Source: Epithemia pelagica
Lineage: Eukaryota; Bacillariophyta; Bacillariophyceae; Surirellales; Surirellaceae
Reading direction: 5' to 3'
DNA: 64,000 nt
Assembly (NCBI GenBank): GCA_946965045.2
Contig: OX337235.1
Location: 310,001-374,000, forward strand
A model generated the notes under the pieces. It was not told where the DNA came from and ran no database searches. It was given only the letters and a program-made list of their open reading frames with translations. Both the position numbers and the translations under genes were made by a program. Positions 26,831-37,238 of this stretch are shown here, in pieces; within the stretch, counting starts at the first letter, position 1; every line of letters starts with the position of its first letter.

Positions 26831-27485
26831 GTCCTCCTTCTAGAGTGAGGATAGCCGCATGATTTCAAGAGCGACCCATACGCGTATCAGCATTTCTGTA
26901 TGGCCCCTTCGGAGTAAGTCTTCTCCTTCTTCCGTTTCGTCGGAATTTTGAAGCAGTCGATATAATGGTGGACATGTCCCATCGTCTGTCACAGGGGTTG
27001 GCGCCACTGGTTTGGAATCACATCATCATCTCCTGTTTTCCTTTCGAGAGCGGAACTTTGCACAACAAAGTACCAAGCCCAAAGCCAAAGCTCTATATTA
27101 TCATCTTGGGATATCATTTTGTTAGATGGAGACGCCAAAGCCCAAAGCCCACGTTGAGATTGCACATCCACCAAAGATATTCCCACGCCAGCTCAAGACT
27201 CTTATTAAATAGAACCGTTTGCAGAAACAACAACAACAAGCAACCACGAAAGCACGTGCTTCATCATCAATCATCATCTCTTCTCTCTTGGGCAGTCTCT
27301 CCTCTCCTCTCTCGGTCTAAGAATACAGAGAGCGAAACACTCGAGAGAGCACCAGGCACCACACAAGGCACCGCCACAACACAAGACGAGAGATCTGGAC
27401 TTGTGTGTGTGGGTATTGTTGGTCGTTCCCAAACGTCTCGAACCTCTGTTTGGTTGTTTCGTGTCCACTTACACACACAATCAGT
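26546..27485. other. Intergenic and 5' leader of the CRAL-TRIO/bZIP gene
   Basis: Beyond the repeat cluster the stretch 26831-27485 is non-coding in appearance, with CT/GA-rich runs (CTCTTCTCTCTTGGGC near 27280). A 247-codon plus-strand frame (26965-27708) overlaps the real start in another frame and has no domain. Confidence 0.5.
26616..26687 (-). ncRNA. tRNA-like sequence, possibly a degenerate tRNA or SINE head
   Basis: The minus strand has an A-box-like TTAGCTAGTCTAATG, then an anticodon-arm-like inverted repeat (TTTGA..TCAAA around ATCTTCT). It ends with a B-box-like GGATTCGATCC before CCACCCGGGCTCA. The T stem and acceptor stem pair poorly, so it is probably not a working tRNA. It sits between the inverted repeats 26489-26514 and 26805-26830. 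Confidence 0.3.
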
Positions 27486-29598
27486 ATGGAAGCAGGCAGA
27501 GTTTCATCGGTATCCTCCAACCATGCTGCTGCTCCTCGTGTGCCGTATGCCGCTGCTCGAGGCGCAGCACCACCCGCACCAACCGCTGCCCTTCCACCAC
27601 AACAACAACAGCAAGTCTCTTGGTTGTTCCCCACTCCAGCAACTACTACGAATGGTGAAACAACCACAGCACTCGGACGACCACCACAACCACTACAAGG
27701 AGGAGTAGGAAGAGGATCCACGTACCAGCACACCTCCACTACCCTCCACAACAATACTACGAATGGGACGAACCAAGCAACCAACAACAAGAAAATGCAG
27801 AAAACACGGCTTTCTTGGAATCTGTCCTTGTCTGAAGAAGAAGAAGATGTCGACGACCAAGCACAACCACCACCAGAGGCTTCTCCCGAAACGTGGACCG
27901 AATCCAACCTCTTCTGGTTGCAAGAATTGCGAGACCGTGCCCGGCATCATGTCGAAGAGGTACGTATATAGAGAGAGTCTGTATGTGGACCCTACAGAGA
28001 GAGTGTGTAGGAGAACCACCATGATTTGTGTTTGGAAAGTTGGTTGGTTCCATCCACTGGATGGACACCACACAAGAAAGGATCCTAACCGAGTGTGGTC
28101 CGGCAGGAGCACACGAGGGACAGGTTCGGTGGTGGAGCACTGACTGTTCAACTCTCTCATGTGTGTGTTTCTGCTGTTGTGCTATTCGTTTCGGTGTATT
28201 CTTGCTGTTGGCTGCTCGTTGTTCTCCATTTCCACCTTTCCACAGTACATTCGTCACGTCATTCCGTTGGAACGCAAACGTGCCTATGTCCAGGCCCGGA
28301 CGGTTTGTCCCCACTTGGTGGCGACGGAATCGGATGCCATTCCCTTTGTCCGATATTGTCAGTACAATGTCTGGGATGCGGCGGAACGACTCGTCTTGTA
28401 TTGGACCGAACGCCTCGCTGCCTTTGGACCGGATCGTGCCTTTTTGCCACTGACGCTCACGGGACGGGGCGCCTTGACGCAAGCCGATATTTTGAGTTTG
28501 CAAGCCGGATATCCCTGTATCTTGCCCGATACCACGACGTCCAATGGCGGTCAACAAGTCGTCTTTGGCGATCGACGACAATATGTGCAAGCCGCCACGA
28601 CGCAAACCCGTGTCCGGTCCGCCTTTTATCTCTGTCACTTGTTGGCCCAAGATGACCGCGCCCAAACCAAGGGCGTCTTGCTGTTCATTTTACTCGTCAT
28701 GCCGCGCGTCCAAGGCTTTGATCGCGCCTTTGTCCAAAAAAGTTTTTCCCTGGCCGTCCACGTCTTTCCCATTGTCTTTTACGTGCACTTGTTGAATTGC
28801 TTGCCCAAAACGCCCGCCAAACGTTATGCCGTCCAAGATATAATCTCGTCGTATGTTTTGGAAGTGATGGACTTGGGGTTTTGTGCCACGCAATTGACGG
28901 TCCACATTGAACGGGAACCGGGTCAATTGCTGCAGGAATTGCTCGATTTGGGTTTGACCAAGGAGGGCATTCCCACCTCGATTGGAGGCACGTGGACCTA
29001 TGATCAAGCTGCCGTCTGGTGTCGCGAACGAGCCCGTATCGATGAACAACGACCAGACGAACCACAACAACAAGTGCCAGCAGCGGCGCAACAACACAAC
29101 AAGGTGGTACACCCACAACAGGCGGCGGCGGGCATGATGGGAACCACCCTGCCACTGTCCACTCAGTCCACAAGAGCCACGGCCAAGAATCCGCCTTCGA
29201 CGGGAACACTCCACAGTAGCACTGCGCCAACCTCTCGGAAACGAGTTGCCAGTACTTCGACTACTACAACTACGACCAGCCAACCAGCACAACCCGACGA
29301 CAACAACCCCCAAACGACGACGACGCCCTCGAAAAAGCCATATTTTTGGTCACCCGTGACGGGAGCCACAGAAGAAGAACGACGCTTGCAATTGCGAACT
29401 TACAATGCCATTCATTCGCGACGCAAACGGGCTCGACGACGACAGGAATTTGAACATTTAAAAGAAGAAAGCAGTCAACTCAAAACGGAACATGCCCTTT
29501 TGCTGTCCGAACAGGCCCGACTCACAAAACTGCTCCAACAAGCTACGACGATAGTACAACAACTGCAACAACAACAACGACCAAAAGAAACCGAGTAA
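27486..29598 (+). CDS. CRAL-TRIO-like protein with C-terminal bZIP, intact paralogue
   Basis: Exon 1 is 27486-27959, intron 27960-28245 (286 bp, GTACGT..CACAG, phase 0), exon 2 28246-29598; the product has 608 residues. The N-terminus is Ala/Pro/Gln-rich. The CRAL-TRIO-like region begins near residue 150 (LQELRDRARHHVEE, then FVRYCQYNVWDAAERLVLYW). It continues with AFLPLTLTGRGALT, VMPRVQGFDRAF and LLNCLPKTPAKRYAVQDIISSYVLEVM. After a Gln/Thr linker comes a bZIP: AIHSRRKRARRRQEFEHL with leucine heptads to the end. The 65-15506 gene has the same order and the same intron site. A lipid-binding-like domain joined to a DNA-binding domain suggests a ligand-responsive transcription factor, but that is inference. 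Codons here are CAA/TTG-biased, unlike its broken copy. Confidence 0.9.
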
Positions 29599-31009
29599 CT
29601 GTGGGACTCCAGTTTCCCAAGACGCGGGTCCGTTATTCTCAATTAGGGCCAGTTCACCCAGTGGTACGGTACAGAAACAACGGCCACTTTGCCAACAGAG
29701 CAACGAACAAAGGGTCTGTCTCCATTGCAACCAATACTCCGTTCCAAAGCTCTTAAAGCGTGTGATTGGCACGGCTGTCTTAACGAAGGCGCAATGGGTA
29801 ATGAATCCAACCAAAAGCTTTGTAAGCTGAGAAAAACGGTTTGGTATCCAAAAATTGATCTTTTGAAAAGCAACGCGGAACTACTCCCCTATTATTATTA
29901 TTTGTTGTGACTGCTACACACAACATCAGCAATACTCTTCCATTTGGATAATTTTCGCGTGTCATGATCCCACTTCGGACCTTGCGATCAAACTTGCCAT
30001 GTATTACTACGCAAAAATGGTTGTATACCACATGTGGGATTCACCAACGCTTCCTCTCACTTTCACCGAGGAAACTCCAACGACAGTATAGCAAGAGGAG
30101 GCACGCAAGGTATCTGTTTCGTTGAATGGAAGGCTCCCCTTATTCCGCACACAAGGCTACGACCACCTTTGGAACGTCAACCAAAGAACACATTACCAAG
30201 TATTGCATGGAAGGTGAGAAAAGGTCGTGAGGACACTGGTTTTTTCATTGTGGCTTGGCCCCGTACATTGACTCTGTCGATGACAATCGGGTTCACTTAT
30301 GGATCGTTTGTTGGGTTGTTTTGTTCATTCCATACCGCGGACATGGGCCATCCATCAGGGTGTGACCAGATTAAGAATAATCAGCAGGAAACGGTCATGG
30401 CAACAAAATGGATTCTGCTATCGGCAGGAGGACGGTGCGACATTCCGATCAGGTCCTTCTGGCTGTTGTTGAAGGGTTGTTGTGGTAATAGCCTCGCACT
30501 CGTAATGGTCGTGGACCGCTCCCGGCATTGCAGTGCCTTCCTCGCCGACACCATGGCGACGAGTGTTGTTGTTGTTGATGTTGTTGGTTGTGGTAAATGA
30601 GGCCAACATAAAGGAATTCTCTGGGTCTGCCGCGGTCCTTTCTGCCAGGTCATGCTCGAGAGGGATAGAAGAGCCAGAGCACAGACACGGGAGACAACAA
30701 CGAACAGCACGTGAAACAACAAGAACAGCAACAAGTATCCCGGGATGACTGTGATTTCCATGACACGACCACCCTTTGTGCAATCCTAAAACCGTCTACC
30801 AGAGGGAAAGGAGACACTTTTGTCGATACTTGTGTATTCTAAAGAGAGAGTCGATAAGCGTGGAGTTCGGTTTCGTAATGTCTATATATAGAGTGATTTG
30901 GTTTGTTGGTTCGTTAGCTATAGCAATGGGTGCCATTTTTCGTACAGAATACAAGGGAATGCATCCATGACCCTGGACAAGTGTCCTCGCTGTTGAAAAG
31001 CTGTTTCCG
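29599..31009. other. Intergenic between convergent genes
   Basis: This holds the 3' sides of the bZIP gene (plus) and the TPR gene (minus). A plus-strand frame of 188 codons at 30034-30600 has mixed composition and no motif. Nothing else was seen. Confidence 0.5.
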
Positions 31010-34000
31010 TCAAGTGTCCGACTTGACGGTGTTGTCGTCGTCTTGGGAAGCAGATGACGTCGAGGTTGTAGAGGAGGAGGAGGATGACGATGACAGCAAC
31101 TCACTAAACAACAATCCTTCTTCCACAATACTTGCCGAACTGAGTGATTCCAACAGAGCATCTGGATCGGTTGTTGTCGCGGTTGCCTCATCCACATCAA
31201 AGACACGTTCCAAGGCATTGCCATCATCATCATCATCGTCGTCTACAATCCGTTGGGCAAGTGCCGTAACCTCGGGAGGAATCCGAGGACGTGTGCGACC
31301 TAGTTTGAGCTTTCGACTCAAGACATGATCGGCATTGTCGGTATCCTCTTGTTCCAAGTCCAGAACGGAATCCAGGCTTGGATCAGTACCGCCATGTCTT
31401 GGTTGATGGTGGTGCCCCACTCGTCTCATACGTGACGGAGCATTACTATACGGCTCATTGGTGTGTCGCTTTCGCGATCGGTGAATGGTTTTGTTGGACG
31501 AGGCGGATGGTTGAAACTTGTTGGTTTGAAAATGAACCGCCGCTCGTTTGTTGAGTTTGGACAAGCCTTCTAAATTAAAAACTTGGGCTTCCAATTCGGC
31601 CAAGGCATGATACAAGGCGGCATACTGTGGATCGAGTTCCATGCCCCGTTCATAAATTTCTCGCGCTTCTTGTATTTTGCCCGCACTCAGTAGGGCATCG
31701 CCAAAGGCTCGATACAATTCCACACTATCGGGAGCACATTCCAAGCCTCGCCGGAGCAACAAGAGTACGAGACCGGTATTGCCCGTCCGGCGTTCAATTT
31801 CGGCGGCCACCATCCATCCAGATCCATTGTGTTTGTCGCGCGTCAAGGCTTGGGTAATGAGCACTCGCGCCGCCGAACAATTGCCTTGTCGCAGTTCGAG
31901 GGAGGCCCAGGCTTGTAAAAGGGGTGTATGATTGGGTGCATGTTGGAGTCCCTTGGAAAACAGCGTCCGGGACACTTGCACATGGCCCTTGCGTCCTTCC
32001 AAAATGGCATAGGCCAGCCACAAGGCGCCGTGTTTGGGATTGGATCGAAGTCCACATTGAAAGAGGGTTTGGGCCTCTTCCCATTGTCCGGCTCGCATTT
32101 CCATGACCCCCCAGGCTTGCCAGGCCTGGGCATGGCGAGGATTAATCGTCACGGCGCGTTCAAAGAGAGGCCGTGCCCGGTCTTCTTGGCCCAGTTGGAC
32201 TTCACTGAGGGCCGCGCCCAACCACAAGAGCGACGAGGCATTGCCGTGTCGTTCAATGCCATCGGCAAAGACTCGTCGGGCCTCCATGGGATTGTTGCTA
32301 TTGAGTTCGAGCATTCCCAAGGTATGCGTCAAGAATCGTGTTCGATCCCGATGCGGCGAATCCATGCCCAAATGTTGCCACCTGGCTTGTTCCAATCCCT
32401 GTTGCAACAATTGTCGTCCTCGACTGACATTTCCCATGGACAATTCCAATTTGGCATATCCATGATAGACCGAAGCGGCATCGGAACAATTGGCCTGTAC
32501 GCCCCGATCAAAAATCCTCCGTGCCTCGTCCACGTTGCCTCGTTTGAGGAGGGCATTGCCATAGGAGTTGTAGGCCGGACCATGTCGTGGATCTAACAAC
32601 AAGGCTTCTTCAAACAATCCTTGTGCTTGTGAGAAATTGGCAACGCGTTTGTTGTTTCCCAACGACGACGACGACCTGTTTCGACTATGAGGAGACGATT
32701 CGGCTTGTTGTTGTTGTTGTTGTTGTGGATGTTTCAATTCGAGGAGTGCATAGGCGACCAGTGTGGGCGCCGACGGTTGAATGCACAAACTGGTTCCATA
32801 ACAGGACCGAGCGCCGGTGAGATTGCCCAAACATTCTTCGACTTTGCCTGCCGCTTGCCACAAGGAAAAGTCTCGCGGATGATGTCGCAAGCCTTCTTGC
32901 AGAATTCGACGGGCCTTGTGATATTTGCGGTTCCGGACTTGCAAATTGGCCCAGGCATTGTAGACACGACCATCGTTGGAATTGGCCTTTTTGTTGTTGT
33001 TGTTGTAGTGGATGGAGGATCTCTTGTTGTTTAGGCGAAAGGATTGTTTGGTTGGGTTCTTGTTCCTGTTCTGGTCATTCCAGGAGGAAGAATGGGAATT
33101 GTTGCTAGTATTCTCCAATGGCAAAAACGACGAGGTTGTTTGCGGTTGGATATCGTTTGGTGTGGTGTCTGCGTTGGTCGTTCCGGTACCCTCGGGCCAG
33201 GCCGCTGTCGACGACGTCCTTGTGGTTGCGTTCTTGCTGCTGGCAGTCCTTGTTCTGGACCGACGAGGTGATGGCACGGATTGTTTGGTCAAGCGTTGCA
33301 GTGTGACTTCTTGGACCTGTCGTGGATTACTGGTGGTTTCTGTTGTCGTCGTCGTCGTCATCATCATCATGTGATGTCGTCCTTCCAATCGGGCCAAGGC
33401 GAGTTGCGCCCACGTATTGGTGGGATCAATTTCGTCGAGACAATACTGCAACAAGTTGCGGGCCGTCGTGACATTGCGATTCAAGTATCGTTCTTCCAAC
33501 CAGGCCCAGGCCAAGTACACTTCGACTTGTTCGCGTCGCGACGCGAGTTTGGACACGTGCGTTTGATACAAGTGTTGCGCTTCTTGGTGTCGGTCTTGAG
33601 CAATCCACAATTCGCCCAAGGAACAGACCAAGGCGGCCGTACTGGATTTTTCCAAGGCCCGTTGCCACAAGGTTTCGGCCGCCTCCAAATGGCCTTGTCG
33701 TTTTTCGTACAATCCGTAGGCATGACAGACATGGGTATTGTAGGGATCCATTTGCAAGGCCCGATTGTACAATTGACGAGCCTTGTCGTCGTTGTGGTTG
33801 TCATTGTCGTCCTGGCCCGTACGACCTTGTCGGGTCGTCGTTCGGTGGACTTCTTCATGGACGGCCCAGGCTTGCCACAAGTGAATGGACTGGGGACACG
33901 CGCGGGTGCCCCGTTCAAAGGCTTGAGTGGCTTCCGACCAGTGATTGCGACGCGCTTGCAATTTGGCCAAGGCCAAGTAGGAATGAGAATCGGTCGGATC

Positions 34001-34783
34001 CAGTTCCAAAATTTGGTCCAACAATTCAATGGCCTTGCGCCATTGGCCTTGGCGTTCCAATCGTTTCGCCTTTTGAAACATGCGGCGAATCGGACCGCGA
34101 GTGTCGGAACCAGCGTGTCGTCGCTGTGGTGGTTGTGGTTGATTCAACTTTGCGGAACCTTGTTGTTGTTGTGGTGGTGGTGGTGGTTGTGTGAGTGCTT
34201 CGTTGGTGGATGATGATGATATGGATGGTGGCGACTTTGGATTGTTGTTGTTGTTGTCATTGTCCTCGGGATGCATGGCTGGTTCCGTGACTGAGGAAAG
34301 CGATGAGGAGGACGACGACACGCAGAGTTGGGTGGTCCTTGTCCTTGCATGACGACGACCAAACGTTGCTTCGAGTCCCAGCAAGGAGGACGACCCTTGG
34401 ATGGTGGGATACGGATGCCCGACTAGTATTTTGGGTGGGTCCCCTTGGACCAGTCTCGTCGTCCTCCAAGCAGTAGATGATATTGTTGTTCTTCTCCATG
34501 TTATTCTTCTTGTTCTAGTTGGTACTGTTAGGAGGAGGGCCATTGTCGGATGGCAACAATACGTCATGGAACCCAACCACAACCACAACACTAGGACGAA
34601 CCGAATCACCATGGAACGCCAGGACTGTATTTTCGACGCTATCCGTCGTCTTGAGACTTGTGGTGGTGCTGATGGACGTGGTCTCCGTCGTTGACTCGGA
34701 AACAATGGTCCACCGCCACCACCACCACCACCAACAACAAGACAATTCGGACCAGAATCGGCCACCGAATTCTTCTTCTTCAT
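31010..34783 (-). CDS. TPR/HAT-repeat protein, likely RNA-processing, possibly organellar
   Basis: From ATG 34783 the protein has 1257 residues. It contains many TPR/HAT-type repeats of about 34 residues, from about residue 215 to 1100. Examples are AWQAWGVMEMRAGQWEEAQTLF, LWLAYAILEGRKGHVQVSRTLF, LLQAWASLELRQGNCSAARVLI and AYNSYGNALLKRGNVDEARRIF. The W..WA..E spacing is that of HAT repeats found in RNA-processing factors such as the plastid HCF107/Mbb1 group. Near residue 58 a hydrophobic stretch (MVIRFVLVLWLWLGSM) could be a signal for plastid import if translation starts at that Met (34612), but no ASAF-type motif was seen. The C-terminus is Ser/Asp-rich. Low-complexity Asn/Thr runs interrupt the repeats in the middle. 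The assignment to organelle RNA work is inference from repeat type. Confidence 0.8.
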   Translation of the reverse strand: MKKKNSVADSGPNCLVVGGGGGGGGPLFPSQRRRPRPSAPPQVSRRRIASKIQSWRSMVIRFVLVLWLWLGSMTYCCHPTMALLLTVPTRTRRITWRRTTISSTAWRTTRLVQGDPPKILVGHPYPTIQGSSSLLGLEATFGRRHARTRTTQLCVSSSSSSLSSVTEPAMHPEDNDNNNNNPKSPPSISSSSTNEALTQPPPPPQQQQGSAKLNQPQPPQRRHAGSDTRGPIRRMFQKAKRLERQGQWRKAIELLDQILELDPTDSHSYLALAKLQARRNHWSEATQAFERGTRACPQSIHLWQAWAVHEEVHRTTTRQGRTGQDDNDNHNDDKARQLYNRALQMDPYNTHVCHAYGLYEKRQGHLEAAETLWQRALEKSSTAALVCSLGELWIAQDRHQEAQHLYQTHVSKLASRREQVEVYLAWAWLEERYLNRNVTTARNLLQYCLDEIDPTNTWAQLALARLEGRHHMMMMTTTTTTETTSNPRQVQEVTLQRLTKQSVPSPRRSRTRTASSKNATTRTSSTAAWPEGTGTTNADTTPNDIQPQTTSSFLPLENTSNNSHSSSWNDQNRNKNPTKQSFRLNNKRSSIHYNNNNKKANSNDGRVYNAWANLQVRNRKYHKARRILQEGLRHHPRDFSLWQAAGKVEECLGNLTGARSCYGTSLCIQPSAPTLVAYALLELKHPQQQQQQQAESSPHSRNRSSSSLGNNKRVANFSQAQGLFEEALLLDPRHGPAYNSYGNALLKRGNVDEARRIFDRGVQANCSDAASVYHGYAKLELSMGNVSRGRQLLQQGLEQARWQHLGMDSPHRDRTRFLTHTLGMLELNSNNPMEARRVFADGIERHGNASSLLWLGAALSEVQLGQEDRARPLFERAVTINPRHAQAWQAWGVMEMRAGQWEEAQTLFQCGLRSNPKHGALWLAYAILEGRKGHVQVSRTLFSKGLQHAPNHTPLLQAWASLELRQGNCSAARVLITQALTRDKHNGSGWMVAAEIERRTGNTGLVLLLLRRGLECAPDSVELYRAFGDALLSAGKIQEAREIYERGMELDPQYAALYHALAELEAQVFNLEGLSKLNKRAAVHFQTNKFQPSASSNKTIHRSRKRHTNEPYSNAPSRMRRVGHHHQPRHGGTDPSLDSVLDLEQEDTDNADHVLSRKLKLGRTRPRIPPEVTALAQRIVDDDDDDDGNALERVFDVDEATATTTDPDALLESLSSASIVEEGLLFSELLSSSSSSSSTTSTSSASQDDDNTVKSDT

Positions 34784-35493
34784 GGCAGCAGAGGAGTCAC
34801 AAGAAGGACCACCAACAAGAACTATATAGTATGTCGTCCCCTTGTTTCGTTTCTCCACAAACACACGCAGAGACGCTGCCGTTGCTGTATCTATCTATAG
34901 TTCGAGTGGTTGGTGGCTGTTGTTGTTGTGTTGGTTTCTGTTTTGGTCGTCGTCGTTGTCGTTGTGGTTGCGAGACACACAAAGAGAAAAAGACAGACAC
35001 ACCCATAAGAGGATGATGTTTCGTGGGTGGTCCATGCTGTGGTGTGTGGTGTCGTGTGTGTCATGTATCTTATTACGCCCTAGCGGTTAGACACATAGAC
35101 AATTTGTAAAACATTATTTCACAAACGCTTCTATATGTAAGATAGTGCATGCACCCTCCATTCCAACGTACGTCAGTGAAAACTTCCTTGGTTCGCGACT
35201 CGAACGCGTCTAGATCGAGTCCCACCAACGAGTCGGCTCGGCCACATGCGCGCGCATGGCGAGACGACCCCTTTGCCCCATGGCAAGAGTCGCCACACGA
35301 CAGCAACTCTTGTGGTGGTGGTGGTGGTGGTTGTTTTCTTGTATCCGTTGCCCCATCCAAAGGACCACACAGAGGAACCGGATTGGCGCTCACTCTCTCT
35401 CTCATATTATGTCGTTGTCGTAGTGGTATTCGAGAGTGGTGGTTCGATTCCTGGCTGTCCCTTGGCCCACACACCAAACCAACACCAGTGAGA
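34784..35493. other. Divergent promoter region between TPR and sulfotransferase-like genes
   Basis: About 700 bp lie between two genes read outward. The sequence is rich in GTTGTTG, CACACA and GTGGTGG runs. Overlapping frames have no domain. An in-frame ATG at 35149 would extend the right-hand protein by 115 residues of poor quality. Confidence 0.5.
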
Positions 35494-37136
35494 ATGGAGG
35501 ATATACCTCGTGTTCCTCCCATTACACGACGAAAACGAAGAATCATGACTGTGTTCCTCTCCGGTACTCCGTCATGCTCTACCACAACTCTTGGCTGCTG
35601 CTGCAAGGGCAAACGACTCTTGAAGCGACGACATTGGTAAGTGTCCTTACTATATATGGATGGAAGGAATGCCAAACTCGAATCGTTGTGGTGGTGTACT
35701 ATCTATTACTGTCATATCGTCATGTGTCTCACACTATATGCGATTGGGACTCTTGGAACCATTGTCACAGGTTCCGACTTCAAGGCATTTTGTTTTGGAG
35801 TGCCGTGGCATTTCTGTATTACATTGAACTCACCGTCATGGATCCCCAGCAGCAATACCACTCGTCGTCGTATTTGCGTCCCCCCACGAGCCGTGCCTCC
35901 CGACACTTGGCGGCAGTGGCGGCGGTGACGGAAACGACGAACCTCCCCACAACAGCTGCGACCCACCATTATTCTTGGGACAACCACCCTGTGGTCCCTC
36001 CAAACACACAGATTTTAGGTTTGCCGAATGATTCCCAAAATCAAACGACGACGACGACGACGACGACCGTAAAGCCAAAGCCCATTTTGTGGGTTCCGTT
36101 TTACCCCTGGGAAGATGACGGGTGGAAAGTTCTACAACAAGAACAAGAGCAACAACAACAACAACGAAATGATTTCGACAAGAAGCTTCCAACATGTCAT
36201 GGTTTGGATCCTTCCTCTTTTTCTACCACAACAAGAACGATTCGACACAACCACAGCGACCATGACACCTTGGCGGTGGCGGTCCTGTCCGAGCCCCACC
36301 AACCCTATTATCCCTATTGTCCACGGCAGTTTCGCAATGTGGCCGTGATGCGTCATCCCCTGGACCGTGTGGTATCCCATCTCCAAGCACAACAATGGAC
36401 CGAGCAGCAGGTCCGGCACCAACTCGTAGTAGTACGGATGGACCCACAACGACACATACTCCGAAACAACAACCAGAACAACGAGAACCAACCGGAACCA
36501 GCACCTCGTCCTGCTCTTGTCCCCCACAGGAACAACGCCATGGAAACAAACAGTGGACCCTCCGACCACAACAACAACAGGCCCGACGATTCCTCCCTGT
36601 ATTATTCGTGGATCAACAATAGGGTCATTCGGCAGTTATTGGGACCAAATCGGTTTCTCGACCCTACTCCCATTAACGAAGTGGACCTGGTCCGGGCCCA
36701 ACAAATTGTGGACCAGTTTCCCGTCTTTGTGCCACTCGAACAACTCCAACACCCCCACGTCGTGGCCTTGCTCCAACGGGAAATTCCAGAGTACCATAAT
36801 GCCGAGACACTCCCCCTCCACGCGTGGCTGGAAAAAACAGCAGCAGCTGCGGCACACCTGGATGATCACGCCATGGGAATGATATCCTCCTCCTCTTCTT
36901 CGTGGTCGTCGCATGCAAAGCAATCCTCCTACTCCTACAACAACCCAAGCGCCGAACTCTTGCAACTCTTGTACGAGGAAAACAAGTACGATCTTCTCTT
37001 GTATCAATACCTTTACGATAAATTAGGGTTGGGTCCCTGGACAGACAACAACAACAACAACAACAAGTGGAGTCCATCCAGGCCCCGAGCACAAGCAGCA
37101 GCAGCAGCAGCAACAACAACACAAAGAACCGAATGA
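35494..37136 (+). CDS. Type II membrane sulfotransferase-like protein
   Basis: Exon 1 is 35494-35636, intron 35637-35770 (134 bp, GTAAGT..CACAG, phase 2), exon 2 35771-37136; the product has about 502 residues. A basic N-terminus (RRKRR, later KGKRLLKRRHW) precedes one membrane segment (LQGILFWSAVAFLYYIELTV), giving a Golgi type II layout. The luminal part has FRNVAVMRHPLDRVVSHL, like the 3'-phosphate binding motif of carbohydrate sulfotransferases. Near the end is LLQLLYEENKYDLLLYQYLYDKLG, like the conserved N.LD..LY.YA ending. The P-loop-like 5'-PAPS motif was not identified, so activity is uncertain. Gln and Asn tracts (CAA/AAC repeats) break the catalytic part. The start is the ATG nearest the membrane segment that keeps a basic N-terminus. 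Confidence 0.55.
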
Positions 37137-37238
37137 GCCGCCACTCTGCAATTTGGTAGACCACAGCCAATACACCATTCGGCATCTTGGAACTGTGTAG
37201 GATACAGTTCGATTGGCCTCTATTTTTCTTCTTTGTTA

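Noticed and set aside
26965-27708. A 247-codon plus-strand frame overlapping the start of the CRAL-TRIO/bZIP gene
   Set aside because: It is in another frame from the supported exon, has no domain, and covers leader and low-complexity coding sequence.
30034-30600. 188-codon plus-strand frame between convergent genes
   Set aside because: Irregular composition, no domain, and it spans probable 3' untranslated sequence.
35400-35460. GGTTCGATTCC, a B-box-like sequence
   Set aside because: No A box or cloverleaf can be drawn around it; it looks like chance in GT-rich sequence.
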